Source of the DNA: Gramella sp. MT6
GTDB taxonomy: Bacteria; Bacteroidota; Bacteroidia; Flavobacteriales; Flavobacteriaceae
Length of the DNA: 64,000 bases
Assembly (NCBI RefSeq): GCF_019357415.1
Contig: NZ_CP048410.1
Coordinates: forward strand, 3,250,501 to 3,314,500
Reading direction: 5' to 3'
Of the stretch, positions 7,846-15,674 are shown in pieces; within the stretch, counting starts at the first letter, position 1; the number at the start of each line of letters is the position of its first letter. The position numbers were made by a program, and so were the translations under genes. The notes beneath the pieces were generated by a model. The model was given only the letters and a program-made list of their open reading frames with translations, made no database searches and was not told the origin of the DNA.

Positions 7846-10209
7846 TTAAAACCTTAAGGATAATCCGCCACCGGCGCCAAACCTATTATCGTAACTTCCC
7901 ATCAACGAAAAGTTTTTTGACAGAAAATATTCCAGACCCGCACTCCAGGTTTCTTCTTTTTTAAAATTATCGCCTTCCGGCAAATCATCTACCCATCCAA
8001 AATCTGCCTGGAATTCATACTCGCCAAACACCGCAAGTCTTGGAAAAATCATGATTTCCCTGGCCAGGCTTATTTGAGGCCTTAATTTATTATCTAATCG
8101 AACATCCAGGCTAAACATATAAGGTGTGAAATACCTAATCCCCCCAATAGCTGTGGTACTAAGTTCTTCCATACTGTTCTCCATCTCATTTTCCACATTA
8201 ACACCTGCAAACAGGCGTAGCCAGTCATTTAAATAATATTCATAGGAGAGTTCTGCTTCAATATTTTCATTCCAGCCATATTCTGCCAGAGCAGTAAACT
8301 GGTTTCTAACATTGGAACTAACCACATTCAACTCTGTCATATGTGAAGCGGCATCTAACATCCCCCAGGTGTAAAATTTATTTGTTTCATTTATCAAATT
8401 ACTTACGGGGTAAGCTTTCATACGTTCATCCCTGGGAGTATCATAGCTAACTACACGGGCCATTCCCGCATCCATATGATATAATATATGGCAGTGCAAG
8501 AACCAGTCTCCATATTCGTTCCCATAAAACTCAATAGTAACCTTTTGCATTGGTGGTACATTTACCGTATGCTTTAAAGGAGAATATTCCCCATTTTCAT
8601 TAATCACCCTAAAGAAATGACCGTGAAGGTGCATAGGATGGTGCATCATCGTAAGGTTATTGAAGGTAATTCTTGTTACCTCGTCTCCCTTGATTGCTAT
8701 CTTATCAGCTTCATCAAGTACCACCCCGTTCATACTCCATACGTAACGAGACATATTACCTGTAAGGTTTAAAAGGACTTCTGTAACAGGATATTCTTTA
8801 TCAAAATTTGTTTTCTCTGGAGACCTGAGGTAGTCATAATTATATTCTGAAAACATATCCATTCCATTATCTTTCATATTTTCCTTTTCATCCATTTTCA
8901 TAGATCCTTCGGCCATATTCATTTTATCGTGCTTCATCTTAGAATGATCCATTTCCATTTGGGTAGTATCCTTCTTCATATTCATTTTGGAATGGTCCAT
9001 GCCATCCATACCATCGTCTTTCTTCATTTCCATTTGCCCATGGTCCATTTCATCCATCTGCATTCCCCATTCATCCATCATCTCATAAGGATCTACATTT
9101 TTAGACCTAAACTTTAAAGCCGGTGCTCCCATTTTCATATCCATTTTTGCCATTTTCTGCATCATGCCAATCTTGTCTGGACTGGGAACATTTGGCGCGG
9201 GTAAAACATCTCCCTGACCTAAAAATGCTGAAGCAGTTCCTGAACCATCCTGAGCAGTAATCTTAAATTCAAGTTTTCTATTTTCAGGAATTTCCACAAT
9301 AAAATCATAGGTTTCTGCTACGGCTATAAATGTTTTATTTCGTTTAACAGGCACCACATTTTTTCCATCGGCTGAAACTAAAGTGGGCGTCTCCCCTCCA
9401 AAAGTCATCCAGAAAGAAGTGGATGCTGAACCATCTACTATTCGTAATCTTACCTTTTCTCCAGGTTTAAATTGAGGATATTCTATTTTCTCTTCCCCGT
9501 TAATCAAAAACGCAGGATAGTAAATATCTGCAATATCGGCTCCTTCCATTCGCTGTTTCCAGAAATTTAGCTGTGCGCCGAAGGCTCCTCTCTTAATCAC
9601 CTGATTTAGGGGTGTTGCTGTTCCTTTCTTAATATTATACCATTCAGTCCCCCTTTTTAAGAACCTTAAAACATCTTTAGGTTTTTCATTGGTCCAGTCT
9701 GAAAGCACCAAAACAAGATCCTTATCATATTCCATCTCTTTCTCCTTAGGGTGTATCAGTAAAGATCCAAACACACCACTTTGTTCCTGCAACATCGTAT
9801 GCGAATGATACCAGTAAGTCCCATTTTGTTTTATTTCAAACTCATATTTAAAGGTGGTACCAGGCTTTATTGGCGGGGTAGTTAAATAAGGCACCCCATC
9901 AAAAAAGTTTGGAAGTAACATTCCATGCCAGTGAATGGAAGTTTCCACATCCATCTTATTCTCCACATAAATCACTGCATACTCCCCTTCAGTAAATTCC
10001 AGGGTTGGGCCGGGAATACCTCCGTTCACGGTCATTCCCATCACTTCCTTTCCGGCTTTGTTTACTTTTTCCTGATTTATGGTTAGCATATATTCCCTTA
10101 CCGGAAGATTATTGACATTCCCTTCAATCGAAGCCTCTAATTCTTCCTGACTATAACCTGTGATGCCCAGTAAAAAGGCTAGTATTATTAAGTAATTTTT
10201 CATTTTCAT
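7846..10209 (-). CDS. Multicopper oxidase (CopA-like) fused to a CopB-like outer-membrane barrel
   Basis: A 787-residue exported protein. Residues 1-20 are a signal peptide. The cupredoxin part shows all four copper-binding motifs: HWHG (His93, His95), YWYHSH (His135, His137), HHPMHLHGHFF near residue 523 and HCHILYHMDAGM near residue 571, giving type 1, 2 and 3 copper ligands. Residues about 353-443 form a linker packed with Met, His and Asp (MDHSKM repeats). After about residue 603 the sequence changes to amphipathic beta strands (LSYEYYLNDWLRLFAGVNVE, FSLMGSYDNRFGAGGGLSLRF ending in Phe), which resembles the CopB copper-resistance outer-membrane barrel. It likely oxidises Cu(I) in the periplasm or at the outer membrane. 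In Proteobacteria CopA and CopB are separate proteins. Confidence 0.9.
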   Translation of the reverse strand: MKMKNYLIILAFLLGITGYSQEELEASIEGNVNNLPVREYMLTINQEKVNKAGKEVMGMTVNGGIPGPTLEFTEGEYAVIYVENKMDVETSIHWHGMLLPNFFDGVPYLTTPPIKPGTTFKYEFEIKQNGTYWYHSHTMLQEQSGVFGSLLIHPKEKEMEYDKDLVLVLSDWTNEKPKDVLRFLKRGTEWYNIKKGTATPLNQVIKRGAFGAQLNFWKQRMEGADIADIYYPAFLINGEEKIEYPQFKPGEKVRLRIVDGSASTSFWMTFGGETPTLVSADGKNVVPVKRNKTFIAVAETYDFIVEIPENRKLEFKITAQDGSGTASAFLGQGDVLPAPNVPSPDKIGMMQKMAKMDMKMGAPALKFRSKNVDPYEMMDEWGMQMDEMDHGQMEMKKDDGMDGMDHSKMNMKKDTTQMEMDHSKMKHDKMNMAEGSMKMDEKENMKDNGMDMFSEYNYDYLRSPEKTNFDKEYPVTEVLLNLTGNMSRYVWSMNGVVLDEADKIAIKGDEVTRITFNNLTMMHHPMHLHGHFFRVINENGEYSPLKHTVNVPPMQKVTIEFYGNEYGDWFLHCHILYHMDAGMARVVSYDTPRDERMKAYPVSNLINETNKFYTWGMLDAASHMTELNVVSSNVRNQFTALAEYGWNENIEAELSYEYYLNDWLRLFAGVNVENEMENSMEELSTTAIGGIRYFTPYMFSLDVRLDNKLRPQISLAREIMIFPRLAVFGEYEFQADFGWVDDLPEGDNFKKEETWSAGLEYFLSKNFSLMGSYDNRFGAGGGLSLRF

Positions 10210-10254
10210 TATGGTATTATCAAAAAGAGAGGGTTTCCCCTCTCCAATCTAAAA

Positions 10255-10746
10255 TCAATTTTCATTTTCCAGACGATAGATTATCTTTTTCATCTGGGCG
10301 ATCTCCCTTTTCTGAGCTTCAATAATTTCTTTAGCAAGTTTTTTAGTTTCCGGATCTTTTAAATCGGCTCTTTTACTGGTTAAAACAGCAATAGAATGGT
10401 GAGGTATCATAGCCTTCATATAAAGTACATCTCCAATAATAGGTCTCTGTGCTCTTACCAGGCCTAAAGCACTAACAAACAGCACCAGACTGCCCACATA
10501 AATAGCAATATTTTTTTTCTTATTCTTATACATATTGAGCATGAGAGACAACATGATTACGGCCATGGCAGCAATACCCAGACAGGTCATATAAAATCTA
10601 GTTAGGCTGAAATAAACATGGTCAAATTCATACGTATTCAAGTACATGGTGATATACATGGCTACAAATGATAATCCCAGCATTGAGAAAAATCTTCCAT
10701 AATTGGTACCACTCATTTTGTGCTGGTTGTTTTCTTCTGAATTCAT
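10255..10746 (-). CDS. DUF305 domain membrane protein
   Basis: A 163-residue protein with three membrane helices (about residues 20-36, 49-70 and 78-97) and a C-terminal DUF305 stretch: YMKAMIPHHSIAVLTSKRAD followed by KLAKEIIEAQKREIAQMK. The MIPHH motif with nearby Met residues is the conserved part of DUF305, a ferritin-like helical family often found beside copper genes. It sits between the DUF3347 lipoprotein and the multicopper oxidase with gaps below 50 bp, so it is part of the copper operon. Confidence 0.85.
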   Translation of the reverse strand: MNSEENNQHKMSGTNYGRFFSMLGLSFVAMYITMYLNTYEFDHVYFSLTRFYMTCLGIAAMAVIMLSLMLNMYKNKKKNIAIYVGSLVLFVSALGLVRAQRPIIGDVLYMKAMIPHHSIAVLTSKRADLKDPETKKLAKEIIEAQKREIAQMKKIIYRLENEN

Positions 10747-10777
10747 ATTTTTGGTTTTAAAGTTAGTTGAGAGGTAT

Positions 10778-11323
10778 TTACTTTTTAATTGTCTTTTTTA
10801 CTGAACCACAATTCAGCATCTTTTCCCCGAAATACGGATTATTTATTTCTTCAACATCAGCATACCAGTAAGCACCTTTATTATTAAAGGCCATTGGGCA
10901 GAATTTTTTATAAATAGTTCCGCCAGAAAGGGCTTCCTCAAACATGGATCCTGCTTTTTCAGTAAATTTTGAAAATAGTTCACGCTGCTTCTCAATATCA
11001 TCTGTAGAGGCAATTTGCCCTGCTAAAGATTTCATCTCTGCTCTCTCTTCAGTAAAAGATTCTTCCATGCTTTTAGCTACATCTTTAACCTGACTGGCAT
11101 CTTCATTGGTTAAGGCTATTTTCATTTCAAGATAGTTATGCCAAATTTTCCCAGTCATACCATCTTTAAAATCCTGATCGGCAACATCTGGCGTTTCTTT
11201 TTCAGCCTTCTTAACTTCCTCAGGGGTATTAATTTCTACCGACTGCTTGCCTTTATCATCCATACAGGAAGTTAATAGTAACACTACTATAGCGACTACA
11301 CTCGTTTTAATAATAAATCTCAT
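10778..11323 (-). CDS. DUF3347 lipoprotein, first gene of the copper operon
   Basis: A 181-residue protein with a lipoprotein signal ending at Cys20 (LLLTSCMDD). The body KIWHNYLEMKIALTNEDASQ, the FSKFTEKAGSMFEE helix and the C-terminal KFCPMAFNNKGAYWYADVEE then NPYFGEKMLNCG are the signature of DUF3347, a family often fused to CusB-like efflux adaptors in Bacteroidetes. Conserved Cys and Met residues (FCPMAF, MLNCG) suggest copper binding in the periplasm. Transcription of the five-gene operon probably starts just upstream, in the AT-rich spacer to 11701. Confidence 0.85.
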   Translation of the reverse strand: MRFIIKTSVVAIVVLLLTSCMDDKGKQSVEINTPEEVKKAEKETPDVADQDFKDGMTGKIWHNYLEMKIALTNEDASQVKDVAKSMEESFTEERAEMKSLAGQIASTDDIEKQRELFSKFTEKAGSMFEEALSGGTIYKKFCPMAFNNKGAYWYADVEEINNPYFGEKMLNCGSVKKTIKK

Positions 11324-11701
11324 AATATTAGTTGTTTGGATAATTGGTTAAACTGTAATTCCCTCCACCTTTTTTTGTTTTAAAAAATTAAAAAATATCC
11401 TATTCTTTATAACTCATATATTTCTATAATTTTTCAAAATTAACTCGATCTTCAATTATTATAATCGTCTAACTTCGAGATATATAAAATTTTAATAAAG
11501 TATAGAATTTTAGTGGAGTTACTATTTTTTAAAAAGCTAAATTAGAAATTGAAGAAGTCAATTCCTTTTGTTTTAATAGAGAAAACTTTCAAAATTATTT
11601 TTTTAACAAAAAAATGAATCTTCGATTTCATATAGAAAATCAAGCAAAGATTACGTAATGAAACATCATAATAAGATTAAACCTAAAATGATAATCTCAA
11701 G
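11324..11701. promoter_or_regulatory. AT-rich spacer holding the presumed copper operon promoter
   Basis: No gene or clear repeat is seen. The stretch is very AT-rich and separates two leftward genes: it must hold the promoter of the copper operon (11323 leftward) and the 3' end of the integrase. No definite promoter box is claimed. Confidence 0.4.
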
Positions 11702-13033
11702 TTAAAAGTTAATGACACTATCCAAAGCCTCATCAGCATCTCTGTGGATAAAATTTGCCTGATAATTTAAAGTGGTTTTTAAATCACTATGTCTATATAA
11801 TTTTTGCAGCATTAAAGGGTGAATTCTATCACCTGCAATATTTCCAAAGCTATGACGGGCTATATGATTCGATAATGTTTTATCAATGCCACAGAGTTTA
11901 GCTATTCTTTTTAAATATTTATTGAGAAGTTTAGTGGTACTCTTTGTCCGCGTATAAATTTGTTCGGCTTGAGTTTGATCTACTTCCCGTAAAAAAGGGA
12001 ATAAATATCCGTTATTGAATTTCTTATCTGGGCGATAGTAATCAATTATAATCCTAGCTTTATCAGGAATTTTTAAACTTAAAGGTTTACCATTTTTTTC
12101 CATGACATAGTATAAACGGTTATCCTTGAAATCAGACCATTTTAATTTAATTACATCTGAGATTCGCATCCCGGCAAAATAAAAAGAAAACAACCATATG
12201 TTGTGAGTATGCCATATAGTTGAGTACTTCTCTAATTCGAGTGATTCTATCTTCTCAATTTCTTCTACATTCAATCCAATTTTATTACCTGAGGATATTC
12301 TAATTTTCTCTTTCTCACCAGCAAAAGGATAATATTTCTGGGCAATTACTCCTTCTTTAATTGCAATATTATAAAGAGTTCTAATGAAAATAAGCTGATT
12401 GGTTATTGTCCTTGGATTTTGATTCAAGTAAGAAGAACAGAATGTCTTATATTTTCTAATAAAAGACTCGTCAATATCGCGGAATCTTAGGTTATCATTT
12501 TTTTTAAAATATGCAACGCCATCCATCCAGTGATATTTAGATCTTCTTGCATCGCTCACTCGCTTTAACCGTCTTTGTTTAATTTCTTGGATGATTTTTG
12601 CCTTACTTCTCGAATTCTTTAGTTGTATAAATTCTTCAATATTATATAGTATTGATAACTGCGACTTAGCAACTGAAAAAACTCCCGTGTCATATTTACT
12701 TTGAATATGTTCAGTGGCAACAGTAAAGAATGATTTAGAGCCATCTGGCCCTTTTAATTTTTGTTTTATCTGCCTTGGCGTAATTTTTTTCTCTGCATTG
12801 AAATAGATATCATTGACTTCAATCATCCTTTTCATCAAAAAGTTATTTAACTGCTTAAAGTTTGGATGAGTCTTTTTAACCTTACAAGCAACATCATCCC
12901 ATTCTTTTTCAAATACAGAATGTCCCAGCCAAACATAATTCGTTTTATAATTTTCGCTAATTCTTAAGGCCAGAGGTATCCTTCCATCCTTCTTTTTCAT
13001 GTTTTTTCTCAAAACAATCTTTAAATTTGCCAT
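11702..13033 (-). CDS. Tyrosine-type site-specific integrase (Bacteroidetes type)
   Basis: A 443-residue integrase. The N-terminal arm-binding region (residues about 1-90) is followed by a SAM-like core-binding domain (about 110-250) and a catalytic domain. The catalytic Arg is in GMRISDV near residue 287, HxxR in NHIARHSFGN near 388, and the last His and nucleophile Tyr in YRHSDLKTTLNYQ near 410-421. It starts about 175 bp from the tRNA 3' fragment at 13208-13250, the usual place for an integrase that targets a tRNA gene. It lacks the additional patch typical of integron IntI. A decayed relative lies at 47444-47935. Confidence 0.93.
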   Translation of the reverse strand: MANLKIVLRKNMKKKDGRIPLALRISENYKTNYVWLGHSVFEKEWDDVACKVKKTHPNFKQLNNFLMKRMIEVNDIYFNAEKKITPRQIKQKLKGPDGSKSFFTVATEHIQSKYDTGVFSVAKSQLSILYNIEEFIQLKNSRSKAKIIQEIKQRRLKRVSDARRSKYHWMDGVAYFKKNDNLRFRDIDESFIRKYKTFCSSYLNQNPRTITNQLIFIRTLYNIAIKEGVIAQKYYPFAGEKEKIRISSGNKIGLNVEEIEKIESLELEKYSTIWHTHNIWLFSFYFAGMRISDVIKLKWSDFKDNRLYYVMEKNGKPLSLKIPDKARIIIDYYRPDKKFNNGYLFPFLREVDQTQAEQIYTRTKSTTKLLNKYLKRIAKLCGIDKTLSNHIARHSFGNIAGDRIHPLMLQKLYRHSDLKTTLNYQANFIHRDADEALDSVINF

Positions 13034-13083
13034 ACAGTTAGGATTTAAAACCTTGTAATATAATAATTTACATCTAAAAACTA

Positions 13084-13150
13084 GTACAGAATAAGTACAG
13101 AATCGGTTGATTTTAGGCCATATTATATAATATCAAAATTTATCAAAATC
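13084..13150 (+). repeat. Possible integrase arm-type sites, left set
   Basis: Two copies of GTACAGA in GTACAGAATAAGTACAGA (from 13084) are followed 45 bp later by AATATCAAAATTTATCAAAA. A similar pair with the same order and nearly equal spacing occurs at 13300 on the other side of the tRNA fragment. Repeated short motifs on both sides of an attachment core are what tyrosine integrase arm sites look like. This is inference. Confidence 0.4.
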
Positions 13151-13207
13151 ACATTAACTAATTGATTTTCAGGTGTTTTAGGTAAATTTGACTTCTAGCA
13201 GAATATT

Positions 13208-13250
13208 TTCATAACCCGGAGGTCCCGAGTTCAAATCTCGGTCTCGCTAC
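13208..13250 (+). other. 3' half of a tRNA(CAU) gene, integrase attachment core
   Basis: The sequence holds TTCATAA (anticodon loop with CAT at 13210-13212), the 3' side of the anticodon stem CCCGG, a variable region, the T-arm CCGAG-TTCAAAT-CTCGG, and an acceptor strand TCTCGCTA. No matching D-arm or 5' acceptor strand lies upstream, so only the 3' half is present. Many integrases cross over in the anticodon loop and leave such a half behind. The tRNA is Met-type by anticodon (Met, fMet or Ile2). The intact gene is presumably outside the window to the left. Confidence 0.8.
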
Positions 13251-13254
13251 AAGT

Positions 13255-13293
13255 AAAAAAGGCTTTCGAGAAATCGAAAGCCTTTAATTTTTT
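13255..13293 (+). terminator. Rho-independent terminator after the tRNA fragment
   Basis: GGCTTTCGA at 13261-13269 pairs perfectly with TCGAAAGCC at 13274-13282 around a GAAA tetraloop, extended by A/T pairs and followed by TTTAATTTTTT. It is the natural terminator of the tRNA gene. Confidence 0.85.
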
Positions 13294-13299
13294 CTCCAG

Positions 13300-13372
13300 G
13301 TACAACATAGGTACAACAACCCAGGTTTTTCGTTATTTGATTACTATCTAATATCAAATAATATCAATTACT
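13300..13372 (+). repeat. Possible integrase arm-type sites, right set
   Basis: GTACAACATAGGTACAAC starts at 13300 and is followed about 50 bp later by AATATCAAATAATATCAATT. This repeats the order seen at 13084 upstream of the integrase. It may be the end of a second element integrated at the same tRNA, or the other arm of the same attachment site. Confidence 0.4.
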
Positions 13373-13475
13373 TACAGTTAAAGTTTTGAGATGCTTTTAC
13401 CTTTAGCACATTAATTCTTGAATATTTATCTTATTTACATATTTATTTTAATTTAGAAGTCTGAAATTATCTTAT

Positions 13476-13556
13476 AAACGATACCCAAACCTGCGCTTAT
13501 CCCGGAACATACTCGAATAAAAATGTATATTGCCGTGGATATAACGAGTTGTAACG
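13476..13556 (+). repeat. attC-like or attI-like site 0 (left boundary of the cassette array)
   Basis: The core GTTGTAACGC at 13548-13557 is the complement of GCGTTACAAC at 14048-14057 at the far end of cassette 1, so 13548 is a cassette boundary. Upstream, AACGATACCCA at about 13478 and TGGATATAACGAGTT form only weak inverted arms, unlike the strong arms of sites 1-8. It may be a short divergent attC or the attI primary site. Confidence 0.45.
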
Positions 13557-13560
13557 CATT

Positions 13561-14007
13561 ATGAGAAAAATTCTACTGATTACATTTCTACTGACTATTT
13601 CATGTCAGGAAAAAGATGAAAAATTTACAGATAAAGAAATTTGTCAGTACTTGGAAAAAATGGTAGAAAATGATCAGAGATATAGATTTGAAATAATGGA
13701 TTCTACCATTTCCAGTATTAAAAAAGATTCGCTTTTAAAACTGCAGAAAAAATTAGATAATCAAAACACAGAATTGTTAATTGAAATAATTAACCAAAAA
13801 GGATGGCCACAACCAGATAGTTTAAATTGTGAGGATAACTACCCTACTTTTTTAGTTTTTAGGCACGCTGATAAAAAGTATTTCGATACAATTCAAAAAT
13901 TAATTAATCACGAAATGGAAAAAGGAAAAATGAATGAATCCAATTATATGTTTATTGAGAATCATTTAAAAGGAAGGCCAGATTTTCAAATTAAAGAAGG
14001 GAAATAA
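13561..14007 (+). CDS. Cassette 1: small lipoprotein, DUF6624-like
   Basis: A 148-residue protein with a lipoprotein signal ending at Cys15 (LLTISCQEK). The C-terminal half, INQKGWPQPD then FLVFRHADKKYF and the LINHEMEKGKMN helix, resembles DUF6624, a family with KxGWP and a HAD-like conserved stretch found often in Bacteroidetes and of unknown role. It starts 13 bp after the cassette boundary and ends 40 bp before the attC-like site, so it fills its cassette. Confidence 0.6.
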   Translation: MRKILLITFLLTISCQEKDEKFTDKEICQYLEKMVENDQRYRFEIMDSTISSIKKDSLLKLQKKLDNQNTELLIEIINQKGWPQPDSLNCEDNYPTFLVFRHADKKYFDTIQKLINHEMEKGKMNESNYMFIENHLKGRPDFQIKEGK

Positions 14008-14047
14008 AATATTCAAAAGTCTATAAAGAAAAATTCAACTGCTTAAC

Positions 14048-14183
14048 GCGTTACAACAACGGTTAATCGCCAATAAGCGGCACCGTTAGTAAGAATATAA
14101 TTAACTTGACCAACAAACTAATACTAAGCCGACAAATCCGCGTCCCTTACTCCGCCAACTGGCGATAACCGAGACCGTTGGCA
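14048..14183 (+). repeat. attC-like site 1
   Basis: It opens with GCGTTACAAC, complementary to the start of cassette 1, then AACGGTTAATCGCCAATAAG. The other arm TGGCGATAACCGAGACCGTT pairs with the first except for a short bulge, and the core ends in GTTGGCAAC at 14177-14185. The middle carries ATTAACTTGACCAACAAAC and the GCCGACAAATCCGCGTCCC stretch shared by its sister sites. Confidence 0.8.
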
Positions 14184-14209
14184 ACAAGGCTAAGAAAAAT
14201 TAGAATTTA

Positions 14210-15070
14210 ATGTTTGAAATATTTAATACCAGAGAAATTGCACTATTCTTTTGGTCAATAATTATTCTGACTTGGATTTTAAGCAAAATGGAAAGTTGGG
14301 GTAGTTTTAAAAAAGTTCTCTCCACATTTTTTAGCGATAAAATTATAACTCCAATTTTACTTTCAATTATTTATGCCGAAACTATAATATTGATTTTAGC
14401 TCTATTTGATTATTGGGATCTTAAATTCTTAAAAGATACTTTATTCTGGTTTATCGGATCCGCAATTATTTCGATCTTTAATGCTAATAAAGCAACAGAA
14501 AATCCAGATTATTTCAAGAAGAATATTCTCGACAATATTAAATTCATTATAGTCTTTGAGTTCATAATAAACTTCTACACTTTACCCTTATTTTGGGAAA
14601 TTATCTTAATCCCGTTTTTATTGATAATTAGCTTAGCAGATAAAATATTTCAAGACAGAAAAGAAATTGCTACTAAAAAATTCACTACTGGAATACTGAC
14701 AATATTTGGAATATTCTTACTCTCTTTTTCAATTACGAATCTTGTAAAAAACTTCGAAGCATTTGCATCATTAAACACTTTGAAAATATTTCTTCTTCCA
14801 ATTATTCTTACAGTTTTATTTATTCCTTTTACATATTTACTTGCAGTCTATATGAAGTATGAAAATATGTTCATCTTCGTGGGCTTCCGGTTTAAGAATA
14901 AACAACAAGAGTTTAATAAAATAAAATGGAGAATATTTAAATTCTGTCTGTTCAATCTAAACAAACAAATAAAGTTAAGGAGATTGCAAAGTTTCTCTTA
15001 TATAATGTCTCTAGATGATTTAAATAAAACAATAAATGAGTATAAAAGCCCAGTTGCCAACAACGGTTAA
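14210..15070 (+). CDS. Cassette 2: multi-pass membrane protein of unknown function
   Basis: A 286-residue protein with about seven predicted membrane helices, for example IALFFWSIIILTWIL, IITPILLSIIYAETIILILA and FTTGILTIFGIFLLSFSI, and a basic C-terminal tail. I do not recognise the family. The last codons (SPVANNG then TAA) lie inside the attC-like site, so the site supplies the C terminus and the stop, a common feature of cassette genes. The start ATG is 33 bp after the cassette boundary. Confidence 0.7.
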   Translation: MFEIFNTREIALFFWSIIILTWILSKMESWGSFKKVLSTFFSDKIITPILLSIIYAETIILILALFDYWDLKFLKDTLFWFIGSAIISIFNANKATENPDYFKKNILDNIKFIIVFEFIINFYTLPLFWEIILIPFLLIISLADKIFQDRKEIATKKFTTGILTIFGIFLLSFSITNLVKNFEAFASLNTLKIFLLPIILTVLFIPFTYLLAVYMKYENMFIFVGFRFKNKQQEFNKIKWRIFKFCLFNLNKQIKLRRLQSFSYIMSLDDLNKTINEYKSPVANNG

Positions 15071-15187
15071 TCGCCAATAAGCGGCACCGTTAGAAAGAAA
15101 ATAATTAACTTGATCAACAAACCAATACTAAGCCGACAAATCCGCGTCCCCTACTCCGCCAACTGGCGATAACCGAGACCGTTACAT
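15053..15187 (+). repeat. attC-like site 2
   Basis: It opens with GTTGCCAAC (15053-15061), the exact complement of GTTGGCAAC that begins cassette 2. Arms AACGGTTAATCGCC and GGCGATAACCGAGACCGTT pair as in site 1, and it ends at GTTACATGC (15181-15189). It is nearly identical in its middle to site 1. Confidence 0.85.
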
Positions 15188-15531
15188 GCCATTCGCCAGC
15201 CCTGGGCGAGCTCTCAGCATCAAGCAAACAGGAAGAAGCTTAGGAATAAAAAATCGTGGAACCGCTAGTCTAGCGAGTTTGCTTGCGGCTAACGAAGAAA
15301 AGCGTGCTTTTTAAAGTGATAGCTGCAAACTCGCTGTAAAGGAAGAAGAAAAAAAGAAATTAAGAAATTAGGGATTCCACTCCTTTTTAGTGATCCTGCT
15401 GTTTGCTCCCCGTTCCAGAACGTCGCCTATCCTAAGGATAAACGCAATTCTAAACGGTTGAAGCGGGATGGCCCGAGGGTCAGGTCCGTCGAACGACGCT
15501 CGCAGCATTTCTGCAAAATGCCGCAACGACT
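15182..15531 (+). other. Cassette 3: cassette without a recognisable gene
   Basis: No convincing ORF fills this stretch. It is richer in GC and structure than its neighbours. AGCGAGTTTGC at 15272-15282 has a perfect 11-bp inverted copy GCAAACTCGCT at 15325-15335, and smaller hairpins occur around 15263-15275 and 15510-15525. It could encode a structured RNA or carry a promoter for its neighbours. A minus-strand 65-codon frame at 15368-15565 runs into the attC-like arm and is probably not a gene. Confidence 0.55.
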
Positions 15532-15659
15532 GCACGTAACAACGAATAAGAAGAATAGGGGGCACTAAATAAATATGTATATATTTAAATCATCAAAACA
15601 GATAATTTAAAACAGAATTCAGAAGCCCCCTACTCTTCCTATTCGTAAACGTTAGCTAA
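15532..15659 (+). repeat. attC-like site 3, of a different sequence type
   Basis: It opens with GCACGTAAC, nearly complementary to GTTACATGC at the start of cassette 3. The arms are AACGAATAAGAAGAATAGGG at 15541 onward and a GCCCCCTACTCTTCCTATTC arm from 15625, which pair over more than 20 bp, with an additional CGTTTA bulge near the end. It ends at GTTAGCTAAC (15651-15660). The arms share no sequence with the sister sites but keep their geometry. Confidence 0.75.
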
Positions 15660-15674
15660 CATTTTTTAGAAAGA

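Noticed and set aside
8929..9117. Plus-strand His-rich ORF
   Set aside because: It is the antisense shadow of the Met/His/Asp linker in the multicopper oxidase.
11702..13033. The integrase next to the array as an integron integrase (IntI)
   Set aside because: It has the long arm-binding and SAM-like layout of Bacteroidetes phage-type integrases, sits beside a tRNA attachment site, and no IntI-specific patch was seen near the catalytic region.
15368..15565. Minus-strand 65-codon ORF in cassette 3
   Set aside because: It runs through an attC-like arm and against the direction of all cassette genes; composition follows the structured DNA rather than protein coding.
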